64,000 nucleotides of DNA from an uncultured Lachnospiraceae bacterium (GCA_910577785.1 CAJTNT010000001.1:1-64000); one strand, 5' to 3'. Positions 26,901 through 35,686 are shown, numbered from the stretch's first letter. Numbers and translations: made by a program. The notes: a model not told the origin generated them from the letters alone.

Positions 26901-27293
26901 TCATCCTTTGAAATAGGCAATTACCTCCTCCAGCTCCTTGTCATGCAGCTTTTTATAGTTTTTATGCAGCTTACGGACAGGAGCGGTACGGAGTATCTTC
27001 AGGCTGCTTTCCCCCGTATGGAGGTTCCAGTAACGGTACACATACCCCATCCAGTAAAGGCGCTCTTTTTTATAATATCTGCCGTCTTTTCGGAGTTCCT
27101 TTTCTGCCTGCAGGGCGTCCATCATATATTCTTCGCCTGCCCACTGCAGGCGGTTATATTTGGAATCCAGTGTCTTAGCGACCTTAGACCTCATAAAAAG
27201 CCTGACAAATTGCTCGCTCTCAAAGCCTGCCGCCAAAGAATTGACAAACAGCCTTCCTTGTAAGTCGCATAGTTTATGGCCTATCGGATCCAT
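26901..27293 (-). CDS. Partner protein of the HTH-DUF3990 gene, possible antitoxin
   Basis: 130 residues, soluble, mostly helical and basic (many Lys/Arg, YKKERLYWMGYVYRYWNLHTG in the middle). I do not recognise the family with certainty. It starts three bases after the stop of the HTH-DUF3990 gene, and its ribosome site (AGGAGG) lies inside that gene's last codons, so the two are translationally coupled. That arrangement is typical of a toxin with its antitoxin or of an enzyme with its substrate. Its own stop joins the kinase remnant. The role is inferred from context only. Confidence 0.6.
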   Translation of the reverse strand: MDPIGHKLCDLQGRLFVNSLAAGFESEQFVRLFMRSKVAKTLDSKYNRLQWAGEEYMMDALQAEKELRKDGRYYKKERLYWMGYVYRYWNLHTGESSLKILRTAPVRKLHKNYKKLHDKELEEVIAYFKG

Positions 27294-27296
27294 CGC

Positions 27297-28166
27297 CTAT
27301 TCCCTCCTGCTCTTGCCAATGATTTCGTCAAAATACTTTCCTTTTCCCTGGCTCTCTTGATAGAGTTCCTCTAAGCGGCTGGCGTCCTCTGCACGTTTCT
27401 GTATCGCCACCTCCCGCAGGCACAGCTTTTCCAGCCAGAAAAACGGGATCTCCTGCTCTACCTTCACGGCTTGGCAGGCCTTTTCACTAATGGCCACATA
27501 CTGTTTCTCCGGCTTTAGGGCGGCCATTGTCTTAGTCAGGCAGATATCTGTAATATTCCCGCAGTAAAAGTCGTCCAATAACTGGAACATCCTGTCCGTT
27601 ACCGTACGAGCGATCACCATATCATAATGCCCCAGGAAGGTCTGGTAACCTCTATAAAATGACGTTCCCTTGCGTTCCTCCATTTTGCCCCGGTGGAAGG
27701 CCACCAGCATGGCCCACTCCACGCCGTCCGGGATTACCGCAACCTTCAGCCCCTCCAGGTTTACCGATACCAAATAGAATTTTGACTCTGGCGAATCGCA
27801 GATTAGCGACAAGGGATCCTCTGGCTGCTCCCCCATATAAAAGCCTGCGCCAAAATCACTGTATGGGCTACTGATTGGCGCAATCTCCCCCACAAGGCCA
27901 GCTCTGGAACCGTGGTATAGCAAAAGTTCCCGCCCCGCAAGGGACACTGTCCTCACAGCATCTGCTATCTTGTCATTTGCCATACGGGCGATGGGGATAT
28001 CGTCAGCAATACAGTATTGGAACAGCTTCTCCTGTGCCCTTTTCTTGGGGATAAAATGCTCATTCTCCCAACGGTTGATGGTCGCATAAGACACGCCCGT
28101 ATACTGTGCCAATTCCAACTGCGTAATATTCCGGACTCTACGGATTTTCATTAGTAGCTCTCTCAT
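27297..28166 (-). CDS. HTH (Xre) protein fused to a DUF3990 ADP-ribosyltransferase-like domain
   Basis: 289 residues. Residues 1-52 are an Xre-type helix-turn-helix (RNITQLELAQYTGVSYATINRWENEHFIP). Residues about 80-235 match DUF3990, a family of the ADP-ribosyltransferase superfamily: YHGS (84-87), DFGAGFYMG (104-112), YDMVIARTVTDRMF (181-194), and the C-terminal ALKPEKQYVAISEKAC. The YHGS and DFGxGFY motifs are the expected NAD-pocket elements. The fusion suggests a DNA-bound or self-regulating modification enzyme, perhaps a toxin with autorepression. The start at 28166 follows GAGGACATT; an ATG five codons on is an alternative. Confidence 0.75.
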   Translation of the reverse strand: MRELLMKIRRVRNITQLELAQYTGVSYATINRWENEHFIPKKRAQEKLFQYCIADDIPIARMANDKIADAVRTVSLAGRELLLYHGSRAGLVGEIAPISSPYSDFGAGFYMGEQPEDPLSLICDSPESKFYLVSVNLEGLKVAVIPDGVEWAMLVAFHRGKMEERKGTSFYRGYQTFLGHYDMVIARTVTDRMFQLLDDFYCGNITDICLTKTMAALKPEKQYVAISEKACQAVKVEQEIPFFWLEKLCLREVAIQKRAEDASRLEELYQESQGKGKYFDEIIGKSRRE

Positions 28167-28257
28167 AATGTCCTCGTATCCTCCAATTGCAACATTTCTG
28201 TCCCTTCTTAAAATATAAAGAAAATGCCGCCTAATGTCAACTGGGTAAAACAGCAGG

Positions 28258-29283
28258 CTATTCCGTTGTTTCTCTCCGAATTAAAATTGGCGTTATCTTT
28301 TTGTGAATCAATTCCGTCTGCGGTTTGGGGCGTCGTTTCTTCCGTTCATCCATTCGTGTTACCAATAGCTCCATTGCCTCATATGCTATTTTGTCAATCT
28401 GCTGTCCCACTGTACTAATTGGAAGAATTGCCTGCGCCGCAATGGGGGAATCATCAAAGCCGATGATACGATACGCATCTGACAGCGAACCATATTCCCG
28501 AAAAATAATATTCAGCATACTATTGGCATGGGTATCGGTTGACATGAATAATCCTTTCCTTTGGCCTGGGTACTTTCTATTCAAATATTCATATATTTCT
28601 GCCATAATCTTATGGATTTCCTGCGGAGAATGGCCCAAATCTCTTAATATAATTTCATATCGGATGCTGTTTTCTCTGCAGGTATCCTCAAAGCCCCGAA
28701 TACGGCCATAGGCAGGAATATCCTTCGGAAAAACAGAGTTGACATGGATTAAAACATCGCAATTATTTTTAGACAGGAGGCTGGTTGCCTGGACAGCTCC
28801 CATATAGTTATCCGTGTTTACGCTGTTTATATATTGATCCTCACGTTCAATCGCAACGATTGGAAGGTTATAAGAGGCAAGTTCGCTTGAGGGAATCGCA
28901 TGGCTTAAAACAATCATGCCCTCAATCTTGTATGCAAGCAATTCCTGAATATATTCCCGTTCCGTTTCAGCATTGCCCTTGCTCATAAAAACCAAGAATT
29001 TATATCCAAACGTTCTATAGGTACTTAGAATCTGGTTTAACATTTCAGCGTAATAATGCAGATAAAGATTAGGGATGATGATACCGATAAATTCGCTCTT
29101 TCCATTTGCCAGCACTTTGGCGAGCTTGTTTTTTTGATAGCCCAGATCTATCAGCGCCTGCGCGATAATATCCTGGTTTTCCACAGTAAGGGAATCCGGA
29201 TGATTAAAATACCTCGATATCGTCGTTTTCGAAAAATTGGTGTATTTTGCTATATCATCAAATGTAACTTTCTTTTTATCCAT
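28258..29283 (-). CDS. LacI family repressor, divergent from GH32 gene
   Basis: 341 residues. N-terminal LacI helix-turn-helix (VTFDDIAKYTNFSKTTISRY, about 5-24) with hinge helix, then a periplasmic-binding-protein-like sugar domain (IGIIIPNLYLHYYAEMLNQI ... GFDDSPIAAQAILPISTV). It probably represses the adjacent sucrose-type operon and itself, acting at the paired operators 29376-29479. GGAGG upstream sets the start at 29283. The likely inducer is a sugar or sugar phosphate from sucrose breakdown; this is by context. Confidence 0.85.
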   Translation of the reverse strand: MDKKKVTFDDIAKYTNFSKTTISRYFNHPDSLTVENQDIIAQALIDLGYQKNKLAKVLANGKSEFIGIIIPNLYLHYYAEMLNQILSTYRTFGYKFLVFMSKGNAETEREYIQELLAYKIEGMIVLSHAIPSSELASYNLPIVAIEREDQYINSVNTDNYMGAVQATSLLSKNNCDVLIHVNSVFPKDIPAYGRIRGFEDTCRENSIRYEIILRDLGHSPQEIHKIMAEIYEYLNRKYPGQRKGLFMSTDTHANSMLNIIFREYGSLSDAYRIIGFDDSPIAAQAILPISTVGQQIDKIAYEAMELLVTRMDERKKRRPKPQTELIHKKITPILIRRETTE

Positions 29284-29337
29284 TCGAACCTCCAACCATT
29301 GGACATGACAATAAAAGCTTTTCTTTGCACTCTCTTA

Positions 29338-29366
29338 AGTATAGCAGTATGAAGATGAAAAATCAA
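29338..29366 (-). promoter_or_regulatory. Promoter of the divergent lacI-type gene
   Basis: Minus strand TTGATT, 17-base spacer, TATACT. The left operator (29376-29397) lies immediately upstream. Confidence 0.65.
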
Positions 29367-29375
29367 TCCAAATAA

Positions 29376-29397
29376 TAACTAGTTAAGTAACCGGTTA
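29376..29397. promoter_or_regulatory. Left composite operator (22 bp, arm of a perfect inverted repeat)
   Basis: Contains two palindromes of the form AACYRGTT: AACTAGTT (29377-29384) and TAACCGGTTA (29388-29397). The whole 22-base block is the exact reverse complement of 29458-29479. A LacI-type site by its central CG palindrome. Confidence 0.7.
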
Positions 29398-29416
29398 TTA
29401 TTTTTTGGAAAATCTC

Positions 29417-29445
29417 TTGACAGTGCGAAAAAAAAATGGTATTGT
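29417..29445 (+). promoter_or_regulatory. Promoter of the sucrose-type operon
   Basis: Perfect TTGACA, 17-base spacer, TATTGT. The predicted start, about 29452, lies just before the right operator, so a bound repressor would block it. Confidence 0.75.
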
Positions 29446-29457
29446 AAAGACATAGAG

Positions 29458-29479
29458 TAACCGGTTACTTAACTAGTTA
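29458..29479. promoter_or_regulatory. Right composite operator (22 bp) with a third half-like site
   Basis: Exact reverse complement of 29376-29397. TAACCGGTTA (29458-29467) and AACTAGTT (29471-29478) occur in mirror order. A further TTACCGGTTA-like site follows at 29482-29491. Centres of the two blocks are 82 bases apart. Confidence 0.7.
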
Positions 29480-29528
29480 TATTACCGGTTATTTAAGGAC
29501 TGAAACATACAGGGAAAGGATGGGAACT

Positions 29529-31019
29529 ATGGTGCAGGCAGAAAGCAGCCAGTTAAATCTGGCCCGGATAATCGAAAAAAAAGGCGTTTTGGAAATTCCT
29601 TCGGACACTAGGCCGGTATATCATCTGTCATCTCCTGTGGGCTGGATGAATGACCCAAATGGATTTTCCGTGTATCAGGAAGAATATCATTTGTTTTTCC
29701 AGTATCACCCCTTTAGCAAGGCGTGGGGGCCGATGCACTGGGGGCATAGTAAGAGCAAGGATTTTATCCGATGGGAATATCTACCAGCCGCAATGGCGCC
29801 GGATGAAAGGTATGATGAGGGAGGATGTTACTCCGGAAGTGCAATAGAAGCCGCGGGTGAGCATGTGCTGCTTTATACTGGCGTAATGGATCGGTACCTG
29901 GAAGATGGAACACACGATTACTGCCAGGTGCAGTGTATGGCAAAGGGAGATGGACGAGATTATACGAAGTATCAGGGAAACCCTGTCATTGCCAGCGACA
30001 GCCTCCCGGAAGGAAGCGATGCGGAAAACTTCCGAGACCCCAAAATATGGAAGGAAGGGGCATATTATTATCTGGTAGCCGGCAACTGTAATGCGGATGG
30101 GGATGGGCAGGTTCTGCTGTACCGCTCCGATAATTTGGAGCAGTGGGAGTTTCTTACTGTGCTGGATCAAAGCAGGGGCAAGTATGGGAAGATGTGGGAA
30201 TGCCCGGATTTTTTCCCATTAGGAAACCGCCAGATTTTAATGGTTTCTCCGCAGGATATGCGGGCGGTGGGCTATGAGTTCCATAACGGGAATAATTCAG
30301 TATTTATCTATGGAACTTATGATAAGCTCACATACCGGTTTGAAAGAGAGAAAATTATGTCCGTAGATTATGGGCTGGATTTCTATGCCCCCCAGACCTT
30401 ACAGACAGCAGACGGCAGGCGGGTTATGGTTGGATGGATGCAGTCATGGGACGCCAAGTTAACGAATGATTTCTGTAATTGGTCAGGAATGATGACGCTG
30501 CCAAGAGAACTTATTTTAAAGGAAGGAAAGATTTATCAAAGCCCTGTCCGGGAATTGGAATCCTACCGTAAAAATAAAGTTGAATATATCGGAAAGAGGA
30601 TATCTGAAACGGCTGTATTGGAAGGGATCAGAGGCAGGGTAATTGATCTGCAGATTGATATTACGGAATTTGGCTTTCACCACTTTGCCATCCATTTTGC
30701 ATGCAATGAAGAATACGAAATGCTTCTCCAATACAATCATTTGAGAAAATGCCTGACCATTGACAGGACGCATTCTGGCCTTGTGCGCGATGTGGTATGC
30801 CGCAGGAAAATGGCGGCTGAGCCATTTGTCTCGGAAACACAAAAAGAAGTCTTACGCCTGCGCCTGCTGTTAGACCGCTATTCGGCTGAAGTATTTCTAA
30901 ATGGGGGAGAAAAGGTGATGTCTGCCGTCTTCCATACCCCTATGGAGGCAGATGGGATCGTTTTTGACACGGACGGCACAGTCTGTATGGATGTCCTGAA
31001 ATATGATATCTGTATTTAA
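29529..31019 (+). CDS. scrB: Glycoside hydrolase family 32, sucrose-6-phosphate hydrolase type
   Basis: 496 residues. GH32 five-blade propeller with the three catalytic signatures: WMNDPNG (nucleophile D42), FRDPK (D170) and WECP (acid/base E224), plus a C-terminal beta-sandwich. It splits sucrose 6-phosphate (from the PTS) into glucose 6-phosphate and fructose; with no signal peptide it acts in the cytoplasm. Fructan or sucrose hydrolase activity is also possible. ATG 29529 is preferred because the AAAGGA ribosome site is about 8 bases ahead; the in-frame ATG at 29520 abuts it. It heads an operon with the MBL gene and the PTS gene. Confidence 0.88.
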   Translation: MVQAESSQLNLARIIEKKGVLEIPSDTRPVYHLSSPVGWMNDPNGFSVYQEEYHLFFQYHPFSKAWGPMHWGHSKSKDFIRWEYLPAAMAPDERYDEGGCYSGSAIEAAGEHVLLYTGVMDRYLEDGTHDYCQVQCMAKGDGRDYTKYQGNPVIASDSLPEGSDAENFRDPKIWKEGAYYYLVAGNCNADGDGQVLLYRSDNLEQWEFLTVLDQSRGKYGKMWECPDFFPLGNRQILMVSPQDMRAVGYEFHNGNNSVFIYGTYDKLTYRFEREKIMSVDYGLDFYAPQTLQTADGRRVMVGWMQSWDAKLTNDFCNWSGMMTLPRELILKEGKIYQSPVRELESYRKNKVEYIGKRISETAVLEGIRGRVIDLQIDITEFGFHHFAIHFACNEEYEMLLQYNHLRKCLTIDRTHSGLVRDVVCRRKMAAEPFVSETQKEVLRLRLLLDRYSAEVFLNGGEKVMSAVFHTPMEADGIVFDTDGTVCMDVLKYDICI

Positions 31020-31021
31020 AT

Positions 31022-31045
31022 TAAGGGGTAGAAAACCTACCCTTA
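31022..31045 (+). other. Intercistronic hairpin
   Basis: TAAGGGGTAG pairs with CTACCCTTA (one bulge) between the GH32 gene and the MBL gene, directly after the GH32 stop. No T-run; it may set relative expression or mRNA stability. Confidence 0.3.
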
Positions 31046-31060
31046 GGAAAGGAGATCGCT

Positions 31061-31894
31061 ATGGAAATACAGTATTTGGGCACTGCGGCGGCGGAAGGGC
31101 TGCCGGCCCTGTTCTGTGACTGCGAAACTTGCAGAAGGGCAAGAGATATCGGCGGGAAGGAGGTGCGCACCAGGACACAGTCCCTTGTGGACGGCAAGAT
31201 CCTGCTTGATTTTCCGCCAGACACCTACGCACATGCCCTCCGCCATTCCTTGCGGCTGGGGCAGATCCAGCATCTTTTGGTCACGCATTCCCACATGGAT
31301 CATTTTTTCCCCGTTGAGCTGATACACAGGCATGAACATTTTGGACATCATGCGAAGGGGATGCTGCATGTATACGGCAATGCGGCGGTGGAAAAAGCAT
31401 TTTATGACGCCGTGCTGATTGACCGGTTTCAGGTACATCCTTTGGACGATGCAGTTCGGTTCATCCGGCTTGACCCGTTTGTGGATTTTATGGCGGACGG
31501 CTACCATATCATCCCGATTCCCGCAGACCACGACAAAAGGGAGACCTGCCTGATCTATCTTATTGAGAAGGACGGGAAATGCCTCTTATATGGCCATGAT
31601 ACGGGCATGAAGCTAAGCGCTGAGGCATGGGAGTGCATCTTCCGCCACAAATATGACCTGATATCCTTAGACGCCACTATGGGGATGAAACAGATCGAGG
31701 GCTACCATATGGGGCTGCTGGATGATATTGCATTTGCGGAAATGCTGGAGGAACATGGCTGTATCCATAAAGATACGGTGAAGGTAATCAATCATTTTTC
31801 ACACAATGGTGAAATGACGCACCAACAGTTGGAGGCATTTGCAATGGAGCATGGGATGGTTGCGGCCTATGACGGTATGAAAGTGTTGTTTTAA
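31061..31894 (+). CDS. Metallo-beta-lactamase-fold phosphodiesterase (PhnP-like)
   Basis: 277 residues. The metal motif THSHMDHF (about 76-83), an Asp/His pair in YGHDTG and a late conserved His (INHFSH) define the MBL fold. The opening LGTAAAEGLPALFCDCETCRRA resembles the PhnP branch, whose cysteines bind structural zinc and which hydrolyses cyclic phosphodiesters. In this sucrose-type operon its job is unclear; cleaning up a cyclic sugar phosphate or phosphodiester side product would fit the family. AGGAG is 6 bases upstream of ATG. Function is inferred; the fold is clear. Confidence 0.8.
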   Translation: MEIQYLGTAAAEGLPALFCDCETCRRARDIGGKEVRTRTQSLVDGKILLDFPPDTYAHALRHSLRLGQIQHLLVTHSHMDHFFPVELIHRHEHFGHHAKGMLHVYGNAAVEKAFYDAVLIDRFQVHPLDDAVRFIRLDPFVDFMADGYHIIPIPADHDKRETCLIYLIEKDGKCLLYGHDTGMKLSAEAWECIFRHKYDLISLDATMGMKQIEGYHMGLLDDIAFAEMLEEHGCIHKDTVKVINHFSHNGEMTHQQLEAFAMEHGMVAAYDGMKVLF

Positions 31895-31946
31895 TAACAC
31901 TTTCCAGGGCTGCTTGCCAAGGCGGCACGAGACAATACTAAAAATA

Positions 31947-31962
31947 GTGCTATACATAGCAC
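31947..31962 (+). other. Small perfect hairpin before the PTS gene
   Basis: GTGCTA-TACA-TAGCAC, 17 bases upstream of the PTS start codon, next to the ribosome site. Confidence 0.3.
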
Positions 31963-31978
31963 GGAAAGAGAGGAAGAT

Positions 31979-33892
31979 ATGGATTATAGGAAAGTCGCAG
32001 AGCAAATCTATGAAAAAGTAGGGAAAAAAGAAAACCTGGTTTCCGCCGCGCATTGTGCGACGCGCCTGCGCCTCGTAATCGCAGACAATAACAAGTGCGA
32101 CAGCAAGGCCGTAGAGGAAATTGAGGGTGTGAAGGGCGTATTTTTTGCATCGGGTCAGCTCCAGATCATTCTTGGCACAGGCACAGTAAATAAAGTATAT
32201 GATGAATTTCTCCAGGTCTCCGGCCTGTCCGCCGCTACAAAGGCAGAAGTAAAGCAGGCGGCGGCCGCACAGCAGAATATTTTCAAACGCGCGATCAAGA
32301 CGCTGGGGGATATTTTTGTGCCTATTATCCCGGCCATCGTTGCCAGCGGTTTCCTGATGGGTATCATGGAAGCCTTAAATTTCATGGTGAATAATGGGTT
32401 TTTGGCATTGGATACCAGCAGTTCTATCTTTGTATTTGCAAACCTGTTCAGCAATGTGGCTTATGTGTTCCTGCCAATTTTAATTGCATACAGTGCGGCA
32501 AAGGCATTTGGGGGCAATCCTTATCTGGGCGCAGTCATCGGTATGTTGATGATCCATCCAAACCTGCAGAATGCCTGGACGGTTGCAACAGAAGGCGTGC
32601 AGGTAAAGCAGAGCGTGTGGTTTGGATTGTATGAAATTGATTTAATCGGATATCAGGGACATGTGATCCCGGTCATCATCGCTGTGTGGGTAATGTGCTT
32701 TATCGAGAAGAAGCTGCATAAGATTGTGCCAGAAATGTTCGATTTATTTGTAACACCCTTGGTGAGCGTGTTTGTGACAGGCTATTTGACGTATTCTGTA
32801 ATCGGGCCGCTGTTTGTTGTAGTGGAAAATGGCATTATTGATGGAATACAATGGCTGATTGCGCTGCCGTTAGGAATCGGGAGCTTTCTTATGGGCGCGC
32901 TCTATGCGCCGACGGTTGTTGGGGGAATCCATCATATGTATACGATTATAGACGTTGGCCAGCTGGCAAAATACGGGGTTACATACTGGCTGCCCCTGGC
33001 ATCCGCCGCAAACCTGGCACAGGGCGCCGCAACACTTGCCGTTGCCGTAAAGACCAAAAATGCAAGAACCAAATCCATGGCGCTTCCCTCCGCGTTCAGC
33101 GCGTTTATGGGAATTACAGAACCAGCAATTTTCGGTGTGAACATGCGTTATTTTAAACCATTTGTCTGTGGCTGTATCGGCGGTGCATGCGGAGCCCTCT
33201 TTGCCTCCATTACACAGCTTGGCGCCAGCGGAACAGGCGTAACGGGTTTGTTTGGCGTTCTGCTATGCCTGAATATGCCAGCTCAGTATATCTTAATGAT
33301 GGCGATTTCCATCGGCGTCTCATTTACGCTGACATGGATATTTGGATACAAGGACGAAGAGCCGCAGGCTCAAAGCGCATCTGGAAATACAGCAGCGGCA
33401 GAAGAGCCGGCCATAGAAGAAACAGCCCAGGAAAATGCGGAAAAAGCAGTTTTTGCCCCGATCCAGGGAAATGTAATTCCGAGAGAAAATATTCCGGATG
33501 AAACTTTTGCATCTGGCGTTTTAGGGGATGGAGTTGGCATTGAGCCAGAAACAGGGGAAGTGGTGGCGCCTTTTGACGGAGAAATATCATCCGTAACAGA
33601 GACACGCCATGCCATCGGCATTACCGGGCCAGGAGGAATGGAACTGCTGATCCATGTCGGGGTAGACACGGTAAAAATGAACGGCGATGGGTTTACGGTA
33701 CTGGTATCTGAGGGAGATAAAGTTCGGGCCGGACAGAAGCTAATGACATTCGATATTTCCAAGATCAAAGCTGCGGGGTATAGCACGACTTCAGCGATAC
33801 TGCTGACAAACAGCGATGACTATCCGTCCTATCATATAACAAAAACAGGCAGGTCAAATCAGATGGAGAAAATTATCATGGTTGAGCCGTAA
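31979..33892 (+). CDS. scrA: PTS sucrose-type IIBCA permease
   Basis: 637 residues. IIB domain at the N-terminus with the phosphorylated Cys in HCATRLR (C26), a IIC membrane domain of about 10 helices (about 105-455), a short linker, and a C-terminal IIA domain with the active His in LLIHVGVDTV (H559). It imports and phosphorylates a disaccharide. The cytosolic GH32 partner points to sucrose, giving sucrose 6-phosphate; trehalose- or beta-glucoside-type transport is the alternative by sequence alone. The covalently joined IIA means no separate IIA gene is needed. Last gene of the operon, followed by a hairpin at 33902-33945. Confidence 0.88.
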   Translation: MDYRKVAEQIYEKVGKKENLVSAAHCATRLRLVIADNNKCDSKAVEEIEGVKGVFFASGQLQIILGTGTVNKVYDEFLQVSGLSAATKAEVKQAAAAQQNIFKRAIKTLGDIFVPIIPAIVASGFLMGIMEALNFMVNNGFLALDTSSSIFVFANLFSNVAYVFLPILIAYSAAKAFGGNPYLGAVIGMLMIHPNLQNAWTVATEGVQVKQSVWFGLYEIDLIGYQGHVIPVIIAVWVMCFIEKKLHKIVPEMFDLFVTPLVSVFVTGYLTYSVIGPLFVVVENGIIDGIQWLIALPLGIGSFLMGALYAPTVVGGIHHMYTIIDVGQLAKYGVTYWLPLASAANLAQGAATLAVAVKTKNARTKSMALPSAFSAFMGITEPAIFGVNMRYFKPFVCGCIGGACGALFASITQLGASGTGVTGLFGVLLCLNMPAQYILMMAISIGVSFTLTWIFGYKDEEPQAQSASGNTAAAEEPAIEETAQENAEKAVFAPIQGNVIPRENIPDETFASGVLGDGVGIEPETGEVVAPFDGEISSVTETRHAIGITGPGGMELLIHVGVDTVKMNGDGFTVLVSEGDKVRAGQKLMTFDISKIKAAGYSTTSAILLTNSDDYPSYHITKTGRSNQMEKIIMVEP

Positions 33893-33901
33893 AGCAGAAG
33901 A

Positions 33902-33945
33902 CCAGAGCAGCCGTTACTTCTTGAAAGAAGCAACGGCTGCTCTGG
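33902..33945. terminator. Strong hairpin between convergent PTS and lacI-type genes
   Basis: A 14-bp stem (CCAGAGCAGCCGTT with its complement), one mismatch, then 5 more pairs, loop TGAA. The T-run is poor on both strands (TCTTCTGCTTT on minus), but the position between convergent genes supports a shared terminator. Confidence 0.6.
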
Positions 33946-33966
33946 AAAAACTGCCGCCTCTTTGCC

Positions 33967-34980
33967 CTATCCTTTCTGGCCATCCGAAATAGCATCCTTA
34001 TCCCCCTCTTTCCCATCAACGATGTGGTACCCCAATTTCACTTCCTTCAATGCCGTCTCCCCTTTCTCCAGAATTTCCAGCATCATCTGGATGGCAATTT
34101 CCCCACTTTTTTCGTAAGGGTAGCGCACGGTCAGCAGCGGTGGGCTTGTCACCTTCGCAATATCAGAATCCCCCTGCCCCGCCACCAGGATCTGCTCCGG
34201 CACCGGAATCCCATGTTCCTGTAAGTACTGCATGGCGCCGGCCGCAATTATGTCCGTGGCGCAGACCAGCCCATCCAGATCCCCGTATTTTTCCAGCAGT
34301 TCCCCAGCCTTTTCATAGCCGGAAGACAAGGAAAAATCCGCCACTGCCAGGTTGTCCTTCAGCTCTGGGCGCCCCATGCCCTGCACCGCCTCACAGAAGC
34401 CCCGGTAGCGTTCCGCCCCCACGGCCTGATCCTGCTGGATGGCGCCAATGTACCCCAGCCGCTTCCTCCCCTTTTCCAAAACCCTTTTTGTAATATCATA
34501 AGAAGCATTGTAATCATCATGAAATACGCAGTAATAGCCCGGCAGGCGCTGCCCCACAATCACAACTGGAACCACCATCGTCTTGAGCATGCGCTTATGG
34601 GCGGCGGTCAGCACCGTAGCCACCAGGATGACCCCATCCACCTGCTTCTCATGGAAAGCCGACAAGTATTCCAGCTCCTTCTGCGGATTATTCTGCGTGA
34701 CAGCCAGCAGCAGCTGGTACTCGCTCTTATTAAGCACTGACAGCACCCCCTCCACTTCCTTGCCAATGGAAGCGGAGGCAATGCGCGGCACAATCACGCC
34801 AATCATCCTCGTCTTCTTCGTCCGCAGCATCTGCGCCTGCACGGAAGGGCGGTATCCTGTCTCCTCCACCACCTTCTGGATGACCCTGCGCTTCTCATCA
34901 GAAATATACCCATTGTTAAAATACCTGGAAACCGCCGCGTTGGACACGCCAGCCAGCTTTGCAATTTCTGCTATGTTCAT
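33967..34980 (-). CDS. LacI family transcriptional regulator
   Basis: 337 residues. Classic LacI helix-turn-helix (IAEIAKLAGVSNAAVSRYFN) with hinge, then a sugar-binding domain (IGVIVPRIASASIGKEVEGV ... LTVRYPYEKSGEIA). It differs clearly from the repressor at 28258 and lies at the far end of the sucrose-type operon, convergent with it. Either protein, or both, could bind the composite operators; the two different palindromes there (AACTAGTT, AACCGGTT) might reflect two regulators. AAGGAG precedes the ATG. Confidence 0.86.
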   Translation of the reverse strand: MNIAEIAKLAGVSNAAVSRYFNNGYISDEKRRVIQKVVEETGYRPSVQAQMLRTKKTRMIGVIVPRIASASIGKEVEGVLSVLNKSEYQLLLAVTQNNPQKELEYLSAFHEKQVDGVILVATVLTAAHKRMLKTMVVPVVIVGQRLPGYYCVFHDDYNASYDITKRVLEKGRKRLGYIGAIQQDQAVGAERYRGFCEAVQGMGRPELKDNLAVADFSLSSGYEKAGELLEKYGDLDGLVCATDIIAAGAMQYLQEHGIPVPEQILVAGQGDSDIAKVTSPPLLTVRYPYEKSGEIAIQMMLEILEKGETALKEVKLGYHIVDGKEGDKDAISDGQKG

Positions 34981-35050
34981 GATCCCTCTCCTTAATTCCT
35001 ACAACTTATTACGCCCTAATATTCTTTTGTAACCTGGGCAGGCCATTCCC

Positions 35051-35677
35051 TTATCTCCCCCATAGGCTCTTCTGTGGATCCTCATCCTCAAACTCAAAGA
35101 CGCACCTCTCATAAGCATTGATGATATGGGTATCCTGGTATCGGTCATACCGCTTCTGCTCCCTGCCATAGGACAAATGCACATGCCCATGCAGGAAATA
35201 CTTGGGCTTATATTTCTCCACCAAGGTGCGGAAGACCTGGAAGCCCTGATGGCAGAGATCCCGCCCATCATTGATCTGGTAGGCCGGCGCATGGGTCACA
35301 AGAATGTCAAAGCCGCGCCCCAGCAGCAAGCGGAGCCGCATCCGCGCCACCCGCTGCTTCATCTGCCGCTCCGTATACTGATGCTGCCCGGAACTGTAAC
35401 GCATCGAACCGCCCAGGCCCAAAATCCGCACGCCCTTGTAGACAAAGACCTTGTCCTCAATGCAGATGCAGCCCTCTGGGGGGGATTTGGCATATTTCTC
35501 ATCGTGGTTCCCATGCACATACAGCACTGGCACAGAAGAAAGAGTCACCAAAAAAGACAGGTACGCTGGATCCAGATCCCCGCAAGAGATAATCAGGTCA
35601 ATCCCCTCCAGGCGGCCCTTCTCGTAGTATTCCCATAGATATTTTGACTCCTCATCTGCAATTGCCAGTATCTTCAT
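35051..35677 (-). CDS. Calcineurin-like metallophosphoesterase
   Basis: 208 residues with the full set of phosphoesterase motifs: an N-terminal ILAIADEE (variant of the usual DxH, with Asp then Glu-Glu), SCGDLD (about 31-36), GNHDE (about 56-60), THAP (about 127-130) and HGHVH (about 163-167). The missing first His makes the metal site slightly unusual. Substrate unknown. It begins 9 bases after the ParB/BMP gene stop, so the two form an operon. Confidence 0.8.
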   Translation of the reverse strand: MKILAIADEESKYLWEYYEKGRLEGIDLIISCGDLDPAYLSFLVTLSSVPVLYVHGNHDEKYAKSPPEGCICIEDKVFVYKGVRILGLGGSMRYSSGQHQYTERQMKQRVARMRLRLLLGRGFDILVTHAPAYQINDGRDLCHQGFQVFRTLVEKYKPKYFLHGHVHLSYGREQKRYDRYQDTHIINAYERCVFEFEDEDPQKSLWGR

Positions 35678-35686
35678 AATATGCTG

